Position numbers and translations under genes: made by a program. The notes under the pieces were generated by a model. That model did not search any database and was not told the DNA's origin. It was given only the letters and a program-made list of their open reading frames with translations. Shown piece by piece: positions 24,570-31,984 of a stretch of DNA of 34,123 nt; positions within the stretch are counted from its first letter, which is position 1; each line of letters starts with the position of its first letter. The DNA is from a bacterium (Candidatus Blackallbacteria) CG13_big_fil_rev_8_21_14_2_50_49_14 (GTDB taxonomy: Bacteria > Cyanobacteriota > Sericytochromatia > UBA7694), in assembly GCA_002783405.1 (NCBI GenBank), contig PFGG01000013.1, positions 1 through 34,123 on the forward strand. Reading direction: 5' to 3'.

Positions 24570-24623
24570 GAATCAGCCAAGGTTCCTTGATCTTTAGATC
24601 AGAAACCTTGGCTGATTCTTTTT
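24570..24623 (+). terminator. Long-stem intrinsic terminator after the flippase gene
   Basis: GAATCAGCCAAGGTT (24570-24584) pairs perfectly with AACCTTGGCTGATTC (24604-24618). An inner TGATCT-TT-AGATCA hairpin fills the loop, and TTTTT follows. It ends the rightward unit 47 bp after the flippase stop. Confidence 0.9.
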
Positions 24624-25113
24624 GTCTGATCTGACTCCAACCTGGTATTTCAACGGCCAGGAAACCTCTAAATACTGGAACCGCGATAAGCAGGGGCAGC
24701 AACAGACTGAAACAAAAGTAGCGACGCCTCAGCTTCAGGAACTCTTGGCGACTGTAAAACCAGATGTTGTGGTGGTCACCATGGGGGGGAATATGATTGC
24801 CTCCAATGCCTCTCAAGCGGATGTGACCTTGCAGGTCAGCCAGATTGGCAATGCTGTTTCTGCCTCTGGTGCTGAATTGGTTTGGGTGGGCCCGCCCAAA
24901 TATGATCCTCAAAAACGAAGCCCTGCATTGGTAGAACAGTTTTATCAAAAGCTTGAGCATATTGTGCCAGAATTTGGTTCTTTGATAGACTCCCGAAAAT
25001 ATGTGGAGACCTGTGCCGGTAAAGACGGGCTTCACTATTCAGGTAAAAACGGGGAGCGCATTGCCAGACAATGGACTCAAGGGGTCTTTGGCGAAATTCA
25101 GAAATTGGATTAA
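24616..25113 (+). pseudogene. 5'-truncated SGNH/GDSL hydrolase remnant
   Basis: The frame runs for about 165 residues from a stop at 24613 and encodes what looks like the second half of an SGNH hydrolase: TPQLQELLATVKPDVVVVTM followed by GGNMIASNAS, AELVWVGPPKYDP, FGSLIDSRKY, and KDGLHYSGKNGERIARQW with the expected Asp and His of the catalytic pair. The N-terminal GDS block with the nucleophile Ser is absent, the only start candidate is a TTG at 24622 lying in the tail of the flippase terminator, and no ribosome site is seen. I therefore read it as a gene remnant whose first 60 or so codons are gone. If made from the TTG it would be inactive. Confidence 0.6.
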
Positions 25114-25206
25114 GTCGGCTGTGCGCCGAATTTTTGCTGTCAGATTTGAACTTCACTTCGAATTAAAGATCTAAATTGGAATTCCTGAGATACGTGGTGC
25201 ATGCTA

Positions 25207-25247
25207 AGAAACCCAGTTTGGAATTGAATCTTCCAAACTGGGTTTCT
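25207..25247. terminator. Perfect 17-bp hairpin between convergent units
   Basis: AGAAACCCAGTTTGGAA (25207-25223) pairs with TTCCAAACTGGGTTTCT (25231-25247) around a 7-base loop. It lies 20 bp beyond the stop of the leftward sugar transferase gene and after the SGNH remnant. There is no T-run on either strand, so it may be a terminator of both directions, an RNA 3'-end stabiliser, or a repeat of the same family as the hairpin at 2262. Confidence 0.55.
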
Positions 25248-25266
25248 AAATGTTCTCAGCCCTTCG

Positions 25267-26010
25267 CTAATACGCTCCTCGCCCGCTAAAGACTGCCCGC
25301 ACGGTTTTGAGCAGCAAGATGAAATCCAGTTTCAGGTTCTGGCGTAGAATATAGTCCTGATCCATTTGCACCTGGCGATGAAAGGGAATTTCGCTGCGCC
25401 CACTGACCTGCCAGATACAGGTCAGCCCAGGGCGTATGTCCAGGCGTTTGCGATCTTCAGGGCGATAATCCTGAACCTCACGGGGGACCGGTGGACGGGG
25501 GCCGACCAGGCTCATATCGCCCCGCAGCACATTCCACAGTTGCGGCAGTTCATCGATGCTCAAACGGCGGATGATCCGACCCACACGGGTAATGCGGGGA
25601 TCCCGGCGGGCCTTAAATATCACCCCATCTGAAGATTCGTTTAAGTGGGTCAGGCTGTCTTTTAAGGCTTCGGCATTGCGCACCATGGAGCGAAATTTAT
25701 AAAATTGAAAGACCCGCCCAAACTGGCCCACCCGCTCTTGGGAAAAGAGCACAGGGCCGCGATCTTCCAGCCAAATTGCCAGCGCTGTGAAAATCAAAAG
25801 CGGCGAGAGCATCAGCAGGGCGGCCAAGGCCCCTAAAACATCGATGGCGCGTTTCAGGAAAGTTTCGCAGTGCTGCAAAAACAAAGTTTGGGTGGGCAGC
25901 AGGTGACGTTCCCATTTCACACCGAGGTAGCGTTGCTCAAGCTTTTTAAGCTCCTGTGCAGACAGTTTGGGATGGGCTTGGGTTTTATTGGGTAAAAGAA
26001 AATTTTGCAT
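25267..26010 (-). CDS. Initiating undecaprenyl-phosphate sugar-phosphate transferase (WcaJ/RfbP/PglC family)
   Basis: The 247-aa protein is a bacterial sugar transferase: a membrane segment near residues 50-70 (IDVLGALAALLMLSPLLIFT), VLFSQERVGQFGRVFQFYKF followed by RSM (about 105), then RITRVGRIIRRLSIDELPQL (DE catalytic dyad at about 148-149), WNVLRGDMSLVGPRPPVPRE and RPGLTCIWQVSGRS. The family moves a hexose- or acetamidohexose-1-phosphate from a nucleotide sugar onto undecaprenyl phosphate, the first committed step of repeat-unit assembly. Only the single C-terminal membrane-anchored catalytic module is present, unlike full-length WcaJ with its extra helices. It lies 20 bases downstream of the double glycosyltransferase gene; GGAGAG precedes the ATG. 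Confidence 0.95.
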   Translation of the reverse strand: MQNFLLPNKTQAHPKLSAQELKKLEQRYLGVKWERHLLPTQTLFLQHCETFLKRAIDVLGALAALLMLSPLLIFTALAIWLEDRGPVLFSQERVGQFGRVFQFYKFRSMVRNAEALKDSLTHLNESSDGVIFKARRDPRITRVGRIIRRLSIDELPQLWNVLRGDMSLVGPRPPVPREVQDYRPEDRKRLDIRPGLTCIWQVSGRSEIPFHRQVQMDQDYILRQNLKLDFILLLKTVRAVFSGRGAY

Positions 26011-26030
26011 TGACGGCTCTCCTGATCTTT

Positions 26031-28388
26031 CTATGAATTGATGGGGGCAATGAAGTTTTGTGCCAAAGCAGGGGCTGTAGATTTTTGCGGCAAGAGTTTC
26101 TCGTAGAGCGTTTCGTAAATTTCAATCAGAGCCGCATAGGTATATTTTTGGCGCACAAGTGTCTGGCCCTGCGCAGCCATTTCAGGGAGTTTTGCCCGCT
26201 CAAGATAGGCCGCTTGCATTTTTTCTGCCAGAACCTTCAAATTTTGACTGGGAAAGACATAGCCATTGACACCCTCGATCACCAGGTTGGGATCGACGGC
26301 ATCACTTTGCAGAACAGGAATACCTCCCATCCAGCTTTCCACGACCACCGCCCCCGAGTTCATGAACCGCACAGGGATGACATGAATTTGCGCGAACTGT
26401 AACCAACCCAGCGCTTCTTCGCGTTCGACCATGCCAGTGAAAATGACACGATCTTCAAGCCCCTTGGCACGGATTAGGGCCTGCATTTTGGCGAAATATT
26501 CGGGTTCATAGTCACTGCGCCCAACAAATACCAGACGACTTTGGGGAAGATCGGCTTCAATAAAGGCCTTAAGTGCCAAATCCTGACCTTTGATGGCAGA
26601 AACCCGTCCCAGGGATAAAAATACAAATTCGTCGGGCTGAATTCCATATCTGCTGCGTGGGTCAGGCATTTTTAAATTGAATTCTTCAGGCAGAATCGGT
26701 ACAGGGGAATAAGCTACCTGCGCGTTAAAGCGTTTGAAAAAGGCAAGTTCACGATCAGAAATGGCGAAGATGGCATCGAGCAGGCGCAGAGCCAGGCGTT
26801 CTTTTAAACCCGGTTGGTGCTGCTTGAGAATATCAGGCGTGAGTTTTCCGCTGGGAATCAAAGCGGCATAGTCGAGATAGTCAAAGGAACACAAAACGGT
26901 TTTTTTACCTGAGAGTTTAGCCGCTGCCAAAGCCAAAAAATTATTGGGATTCAAGGCAGGAAACAACTGCACGATTTCATGCTTGCCTGTCAGGATTTTC
27001 CAAAACAGAGAAGGGCAGAAGGTTTTGGCCTGAATATTGGGTAATTTTTTTGCCAAACGATCTTTCAGCCGCCAGGTGGCAAATCCATGTGTGTATTCAA
27101 AGGTGGGTTTGTCAATCCGGCGAGGGCAATAGACAGTGACCTGATTGTGCTGGGCCAAAGCCTTGGCCTGGTGATAGATATTGATTTCGGCCCCGCCGAT
27201 TTCTGGAAAAAAACGGTTGGTGACAATGGCGATCCGGTGGTGTTTGGCAGAGAATTCCTGTTCAAGGGCTGCATAGAGAATTTGAGCCACCTGATGGGGT
27301 GAGTAAAGCGCTTCGGCTTCCTGCTTTAAACGTTGGCCCAGCGCCATTCCCTGAGCGGGCTCCGCTAAAATTTTGATGACCTGATCTGCCAAAGCACGGG
27401 GGCTTTCGGCCAGGGCCAAAGCCTGAAGCTTCAGCCCTTCTGCGCCCAAACGGGTGGTCACCACAGGGCGTGAACAGGCCGCTGCTTCAAGAATACGGGT
27501 GCGGGTGCCGGAAGCTACGCGTAGGGGCAAAAGCACACAGCGGGCAGCTGAAATTTCTGCGGCTATATCTGTACAGGCTCCGATGATGTCCATCCGGGGC
27601 TGGGCCTGATAGATCACGCTCGGACGCTGGCCGACAATCCGAATGCGCAGGTCTCTGCGAATCAGCTCAGGTTCCAGTAAGGGGTAGATTTCATCTCTGA
27701 GGTATTGAAAGGCATTGATATTTGCTGCTGAGTCCAAAGTGCCAAAGAAGAGAATATCTTTGCCCAGGACAGGGGTTTGTGCTGACACCGGTGCCTCTGG
27801 CATGAAATTGGGCAAAACCTGAAAGCGCTCGGTCTGCAGGGGTGAATGCGTGGCCAAGACCGCATCTCTTTCCTGCGGGTTGCTGAAGAAAAAAGTATAG
27901 TCTTTGGCAAAAAGCTTGCGCTCAAAGCCTTTGAGCTTTTGATTCTGAATCCAGTAATAGCGGTTTTTGAGTTGGGGAGATTGTTTCCAGGCCAATTCTG
28001 AAAGTCGCGAAAAAACCATGTCAATATCCATCAGGATTTTGACATGGGGCAAGACCTGCTGCGCGATCTCAGCCAGGGCGGCAGGCGCCGCGAAACGCAG
28101 AACGATGGCATCATAGCGGCGAGTTAGTAAGAGGTCTTTAAAATCTTGAAGTGTTTTCTGATCAAAACGATAAAGGGCCTCGGGGTGCAGACCTTTGCCC
28201 TGGTGGTAGGGCAGGAAATGGATTTCCTGGGCCTCGGGATAGTTTTCCTGGGCTTCAGTTTCGCTGCTTAAGAGCAAGAGATCGCACTTATAGCGAGGGG
28301 TCAGGGTTTTCCATAAAAAACGACTGCGGTTTTTGTCTCCCCCTGCCTGTGTGGCGAAAGGGCGGTCGATATACAGGATAGTTTGCAT
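26031..28388 (-). CDS. Tandem GT4-GT4 glycosyltransferase
   Basis: At 785 aa this is about twice the size of a GT4 enzyme. The first module (1-375) begins QTILYIDRPFATQAGGDKNR and contains ILFFGTLDSAANINAFQYL and LRVASGTRTRILEAAACSRP (about 288-308), with a conserved Glu. The second module (about 385-770) begins IAIVTNRFFPEIGGAEINIY, then FLSLGRVSAIKGQDLALKAF, RLVFVGRSDYEPEYF, VIFTGMVEREE and NSGAVVVESWMGGIPVLQSD (about 678-697). Both have Gly-rich acceptor loops and donor-binding regions, so two consecutive sugar additions by one chain are likely. AGGAGGA precedes the ATG; element copy F lies 53 bp upstream. It forms a unit with the sugar transferase gene. Confidence 0.9.
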   Translation of the reverse strand: MQTILYIDRPFATQAGGDKNRSRFLWKTLTPRYKCDLLLLSSETEAQENYPEAQEIHFLPYHQGKGLHPEALYRFDQKTLQDFKDLLLTRRYDAIVLRFAAPAALAEIAQQVLPHVKILMDIDMVFSRLSELAWKQSPQLKNRYYWIQNQKLKGFERKLFAKDYTFFFSNPQERDAVLATHSPLQTERFQVLPNFMPEAPVSAQTPVLGKDILFFGTLDSAANINAFQYLRDEIYPLLEPELIRRDLRIRIVGQRPSVIYQAQPRMDIIGACTDIAAEISAARCVLLPLRVASGTRTRILEAAACSRPVVTTRLGAEGLKLQALALAESPRALADQVIKILAEPAQGMALGQRLKQEAEALYSPHQVAQILYAALEQEFSAKHHRIAIVTNRFFPEIGGAEINIYHQAKALAQHNQVTVYCPRRIDKPTFEYTHGFATWRLKDRLAKKLPNIQAKTFCPSLFWKILTGKHEIVQLFPALNPNNFLALAAAKLSGKKTVLCSFDYLDYAALIPSGKLTPDILKQHQPGLKERLALRLLDAIFAISDRELAFFKRFNAQVAYSPVPILPEEFNLKMPDPRSRYGIQPDEFVFLSLGRVSAIKGQDLALKAFIEADLPQSRLVFVGRSDYEPEYFAKMQALIRAKGLEDRVIFTGMVEREEALGWLQFAQIHVIPVRFMNSGAVVVESWMGGIPVLQSDAVDPNLVIEGVNGYVFPSQNLKVLAEKMQAAYLERAKLPEMAAQGQTLVRQKYTYAALIEIYETLYEKLLPQKSTAPALAQNFIAPINS

Positions 28389-28441
28389 TTTTTATTCTTC
28401 CTCCTGGGCTTTCTTTTAGCATACGCTGGCCCCGACAAGGC

Positions 28442-28485
28442 CTCTATCAGAGGGGGGCTGCAGTCAGTGTAGGAATTTTCTGAAG
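28442..28485 (-). promoter_or_regulatory. Bipartite regulon element, copy F
   Basis: Minus strand: CTTCAGAAAATTCCTACA (28485-28468), 17 bases, CTGATAGAG (28450-28442). It lies 53 bp upstream of the GT4-GT4 gene. Confidence 0.65.
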
Positions 28486-28514
28486 CCTTGAAGGCAGTCG
28501 TTGAGTCTCGGTTT

Positions 28515-30026
28515 TCAGCCCTTGAGAGCGACTTTTTCCTGAACACGCGAGAAGAGCATGACCGCCAGATTGGAGCCTCCCTCACGCTTTACCTCAAAGC
28601 TTTGGCAAAGTTTGTCGATCAACCACAGACCCCGTCCTGAATCCTGCATCGGATCAATGGCCTCTGGACAGGGGGGCAATTCCCAATCTGGGCCAAAATC
28701 GCGAATTTTTAATTCTAAGCTTTCTGCCGAAATCGAGGCTTCGAGATCGATGGTCTGGGTTTGGCCGTGAATGACGAGATTATTGGCATACTCCAACCAG
28801 GCCAGGGCTATTTCCTGACTGTTAAAAGCCAGTTCTTGGGCTTGAAGCCAATCTGTCAAGGCATACATTTCTGCTTCTACCTGGGAGAGACTGGCTGGGA
28901 TGCTGTTTTTTCGCACGCGCATCTGAAAACCGATTGCCAATAGACTCACATCGTCTTGAAAACCTTGTCCGCGCATGCGCTCAGGAAGTTCACGGCAGAG
29001 GGCCTCTGGGCTCAGGGCAGCGTGTTCTGCCGCTCTTTGGGTCAAGCGGGTAAAGGCTGAAACCTCTGAGATCTGGTGTTCAAACAATCCGTCACTGCAA
29101 AGCAGGAGCCGATCCTCGGTCCTCAATTGCCAATGGGTTTCCATTTCCGGGTGGATCGTTTCGATGGGTTGAATCCCAATTGGCATCGCACCTTTGTCGG
29201 GTTGATCCAAGAGCTGTACCTGGCCCTGACGCAAAAGCAGGCCGGGCGGGTGACCTGCATTGCAGAGAGTGAGTTTGCCAGTTTGCAAGTTGAGATGCCC
29301 CAAGATCAGCGTCAGGTAATGTTGTTTTAGCAAGGGATTCATATGCAGAGCCAAACCTCTCATGATTTGCCAGGGCTGGGTTTCACCCGCTTCAAAAAGG
29401 GTATCCAAATGGGTTTTAATGGCGGCAACGAGCAAGGCGGCATGTACGCCATGACCGGATACATCGCCTAAATAAAACAGATAGTTTCCTGATTCAAGTT
29501 TTTTGATGTCGAGCAGGTCACCACTGACCGTTTCAAGCGGCAGGTAGGTATATCCGATCTGCACAGCGGGGTCTTGGGTGAGTTTGGGTAAAAACAATCG
29601 CTGTACCTGGCCTGCCAGTTCGCGATCCGCCTGTAAAGCCTGATTTAATTTTTTAATCGCGCGCAGATGGCGTTGGGTGTTGATAATGCTTGAAACCCGT
29701 GCCAATAATTCCCTTTTGTTGAAGGGTTTTAGAACATAGTCCTGTGCGCCCAGGGCAAATGCTTCAGCCAATTCGCCTGAGCTGGCCGTTAACATAATAA
29801 CAGGAGGAGACTGGGGCTGGGCTTTGAGCAGGGCCAATACTTCCATGCCTGTGATATCTGGCAGTTGAATATCCAATAGAACCAGATCAATGGCTTCTTT
29901 GCGCAGGATTTTCAAGCCTTCTATACCAGAACTGGCCAAACTGACCTGATACCCCGCCTGGTGTAAAAACCGATCGATGAGGATGCCGGTATCAGGATGA
30001 TCTTCGACGATGAGGATATGTTCCAT
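28515..30026 (-). CDS. Receiver - PP2C (SpoIIE) phosphatase - HATPase partner-switching regulator
   Basis: The 503-aa protein has three domains. Receiver 1-120: ILIVEDHP, phospho-acceptor D52 in LLDIQLPD, LTASS and KPFNKRE. PP2C/SpoIIE about 150-370: ETVSGDLLDIKKL, YLGDVSGHGVHAALL, CNAGHPPGLLL, LLLCSDGLFEH and GFQDDVSLLAIGF, with the metal-binding Asp residues in place. RsbW-like HATPase about 375-500: LAWLEYANNLVIHG (N-box), KIRDFGPDWE and DSGRGLWLIDKLCQSFEVKR. The same order is found in HsbR of Pseudomonas and CrsR of Shewanella, where the phosphatase dephosphorylates and the HATPase phosphorylates a STAS partner. The STAS protein at 11743-12099 is the obvious partner. I prefer ATG 30026; GTG at 30035 would add three residues. 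Element copy G lies 91 bp upstream. Confidence 0.9.
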   Translation of the reverse strand: MEHILIVEDHPDTGILIDRFLHQAGYQVSLASSGIEGLKILRKEAIDLVLLDIQLPDITGMEVLALLKAQPQSPPVIMLTASSGELAEAFALGAQDYVLKPFNKRELLARVSSIINTQRHLRAIKKLNQALQADRELAGQVQRLFLPKLTQDPAVQIGYTYLPLETVSGDLLDIKKLESGNYLFYLGDVSGHGVHAALLVAAIKTHLDTLFEAGETQPWQIMRGLALHMNPLLKQHYLTLILGHLNLQTGKLTLCNAGHPPGLLLRQGQVQLLDQPDKGAMPIGIQPIETIHPEMETHWQLRTEDRLLLCSDGLFEHQISEVSAFTRLTQRAAEHAALSPEALCRELPERMRGQGFQDDVSLLAIGFQMRVRKNSIPASLSQVEAEMYALTDWLQAQELAFNSQEIALAWLEYANNLVIHGQTQTIDLEASISAESLELKIRDFGPDWELPPCPEAIDPMQDSGRGLWLIDKLCQSFEVKREGGSNLAVMLFSRVQEKVALKG

Positions 30027-30117
30027 CTTCTCCACTCCAGAAACGCATCAAAGAGTATCCCAAATTTTGCAAAGGGAAATGGGATCTGTACTCAGTCAAT
30101 CATTTTTGAGCATAAGA

Positions 30118-30161
30118 CCCTATCAGGAAGTGAGAAGATGGGGTGTCAGAAAATTCCGACA
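30118..30161 (-). promoter_or_regulatory. Bipartite regulon element, copy G
   Basis: Minus strand: TGTCGGAATTTTCTGACA (30161-30144), 17 bases, CTGATAGGG (30126-30118). It sits in the 138-bp gap between the NarL-type regulator and the PP2C regulator, 91 bp upstream of the latter. Confidence 0.7.
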
Positions 30162-30164
30162 ACC

Positions 30165-30791
30165 TCAGATCAAATTGTTTTCAATTGCATAGTGAATAAT
30201 CGCCGAACGATTGACAAGGTTCATTTTTTCCAGAATTCGGCTTTGATAGGTACTTACCGTTTTTTCACTCAAAAAGAGTTCGGTTGCAATTTCTTTGTTC
30301 TTATGGCCTGCAGCAATCAGACGAAAGATTTCAAATTCCCGGTCGCTCAAACGCTCATGGGGAATATCTGATTTCTGACCGATATCCATGACCAATTGCT
30401 CAGCCAGGCTTTCGGTGATATAACGGCCGCCTTTGGCAATTTTACGCAAAGCGGCAACCAATTCTTCTGAAACAGAACCCTTGTTCAAAAAACCTGCGGC
30501 ACCGGCTTTGAGCATGCGGGTTGCATATTGTTTCTCAGAGTGCATGGTCAGGATCAAAACAGGCATGTGTGGCCATTGTTGTTTGATTTGTTTCAAGACT
30601 TCAAGACCACTTTGGTCGCCGAGGTTGATATCCAAAATAACCAGATCAATTTCTTCAGACTCAAGTTGGCGAATCGCTTCATAGCCGCTGTCGGCCTCTG
30701 CTTTAACGGTCAGATCGGGCAGGCCCGATAAAATTTGTTTGAGCCCTTCTCTAACGATGGCATGATCATCGGCAATCAAAATTCGAATCAT
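30165..30791 (-). CDS. NarL/FixJ-family response regulator
   Basis: The 208-aa protein has a receiver (1-120: IRILIADDHAIVREGLKQIL, phospho-acceptor D54 in LVILDINLG, LTMHSE, GAAGFLNKGS) and a LuxR-type helix-turn-helix (about 140-205: RLSDREFEIFRLIAAGHKNK, then EIATELFLSEKTVSTYQSRI). Such regulators dimerise on short inverted heptamers. The start at 30791 overlaps the kinase stop as ATGA and has GGAGGA upstream; a longer start at 30872 would run into the kinase gene in another frame. It is cotranscribed with its likely kinase. It is my candidate for the protein that reads the repeated element, because the palindrome has the 7-2-7 form known for NarL; this is inference. Confidence 0.95.
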   Translation of the reverse strand: MIRILIADDHAIVREGLKQILSGLPDLTVKAEADSGYEAIRQLESEEIDLVILDINLGDQSGLEVLKQIKQQWPHMPVLILTMHSEKQYATRMLKAGAAGFLNKGSVSEELVAALRKIAKGGRYITESLAEQLVMDIGQKSDIPHERLSDREFEIFRLIAAGHKNKEIATELFLSEKTVSTYQSRILEKMNLVNRSAIIHYAIENNLI

Positions 30792-31975
30792 TGGGGATCC
30801 TCCAAAGCGACTGTGACATAAATGGTTGTTCCCTGGCCAGGGCTGCCGCTGATACGCACTTCGCCATTCCAAGACAGCAGACGTTCGCGGATACCCATCA
30901 GCCCCAAAGAGCTGGGATGCTCGATTCGATCAGGGGGGATGCCTTTGCCATTGTCGACGATCTCCAGCCGCAAAGTCGAATCCTGCGCTTCAAGCAGAAT
31001 TCTTACGTTCTGGGCTTCAGCATGGCGCATGACATTGGTCAGCGATTCCTGACAAATTCGAAACAAGGGCGTGGCCAGATCTGAGGGAATATCCAGATCT
31101 TCTGGCATAACATCGAATTGCGTATGAATGCCTGTGCGTTCCCCAAATTCCTGTACCAACCATTCCAAAGCATCGACCAGGCCCAGATCATCGAGTAAAC
31201 CGGGGCGCAGTTCGGCACAAATGCGCTGAATGGTGAGTATGGTATCGCTGACCAGCGGGATCATGCGTTGGATTTTGGCGTGAAGCTCAGTCTGTTCCTG
31301 GGGTAAATTTTTCGCCAACCAACCCAAATCGAGTTTCAGGGCGGTCATGGCCTGACCTAATTCATCATGAATTTCGCGTGAAATGCGCTTTTGCTGGTCT
31401 TCTTGAATCGAGAGTAAACGGCTGGCCAAGGCACGCAATTGATCGCGGGTTTGAGCCAAAAGCGCTTCTGCAGTGCTGCGCTGTTGAATTTCATCTTGCA
31501 AAGCCTGAACCGTGTCTGAAAGCGCTTCGGTGCGATCAAGCACTCGCTGTTCAAGTTCTAAGTGGTATTGTGCCAGGGCATTTTCTGCTTTGCGGCGTTC
31601 CTGTAGATGATGAACCTGTTGTTCCGCTATTCTGGCTCGCACTTCGAGCAATTGCATATCGATGGGTTTGGCGAGATAGTCATTGGCACCGGCAGCCAAG
31701 ACCTCCAAAAGATCTTCGCGGGCATCTCGGGCGGTAATCACCCAAATATACAGGTATTCACTGTTCGGTCGTTCACGCAAAAGCCGACAGAGTTCGAGAC
31801 CACTCATGCCGGGTAAAATCCAATCCAGAATCAGAAGATCAAAATGATCTTTTTGGATGAGTTCCCAGGCTGCTTCAGCACTTTCAAGACTTGTGACCTG
31901 GTAACCATAGCGGGTCAACTTCTGTTGAAACAGCAAACGCAGACTGGGATCATCTTCAACCAGGAGAATCTTCAT
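30788..31975 (-). CDS. Hybrid histidine kinase: receiver - coiled coil - HisKA_3 - HATPase
   Basis: The 395-aa protein starts with a receiver domain (1-120; D51 in LLILDWILPGMSG, VITARD, KPIDMQLLEVRA), then a coiled coil (about 120-180, ENALAQYHLELEQRVLDRTE). The HisKA_3 dimerisation helix has the phospho-His in RISREIHDELGQAMTALKLD. The HATPase domain (about 290-392) shows ESLTNVMRHAEA, LEIVDNGKGIPPD, LGLMGIRERLLSW and GSPGQGTTI. There is no membrane segment or sensor domain, so it is a cytoplasmic kinase whose input is its own receiver. HisKA_3 kinases pair with NarL-type regulators, and the next gene is one. It begins 9 bp after the manC stop, in the same operon. Confidence 0.95.
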   Translation of the reverse strand: MKILLVEDDPSLRLLFQQKLTRYGYQVTSLESAEAAWELIQKDHFDLLILDWILPGMSGLELCRLLRERPNSEYLYIWVITARDAREDLLEVLAAGANDYLAKPIDMQLLEVRARIAEQQVHHLQERRKAENALAQYHLELEQRVLDRTEALSDTVQALQDEIQQRSTAEALLAQTRDQLRALASRLLSIQEDQQKRISREIHDELGQAMTALKLDLGWLAKNLPQEQTELHAKIQRMIPLVSDTILTIQRICAELRPGLLDDLGLVDALEWLVQEFGERTGIHTQFDVMPEDLDIPSDLATPLFRICQESLTNVMRHAEAQNVRILLEAQDSTLRLEIVDNGKGIPPDRIEHPSSLGLMGIRERLLSWNGEVRISGSPGQGTTIYVTVALEDPQ

Positions 31976-31984
31976 GAAAGCCTT

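Noticed and set aside
30792-30872. A longer N-terminus for the NarL-type regulator
   Set aside because: The extra residues precede the conserved receiver start (IRILIADDH) and come from the kinase gene read in another frame; the ATGA overlap with GGAGGA is the natural start.
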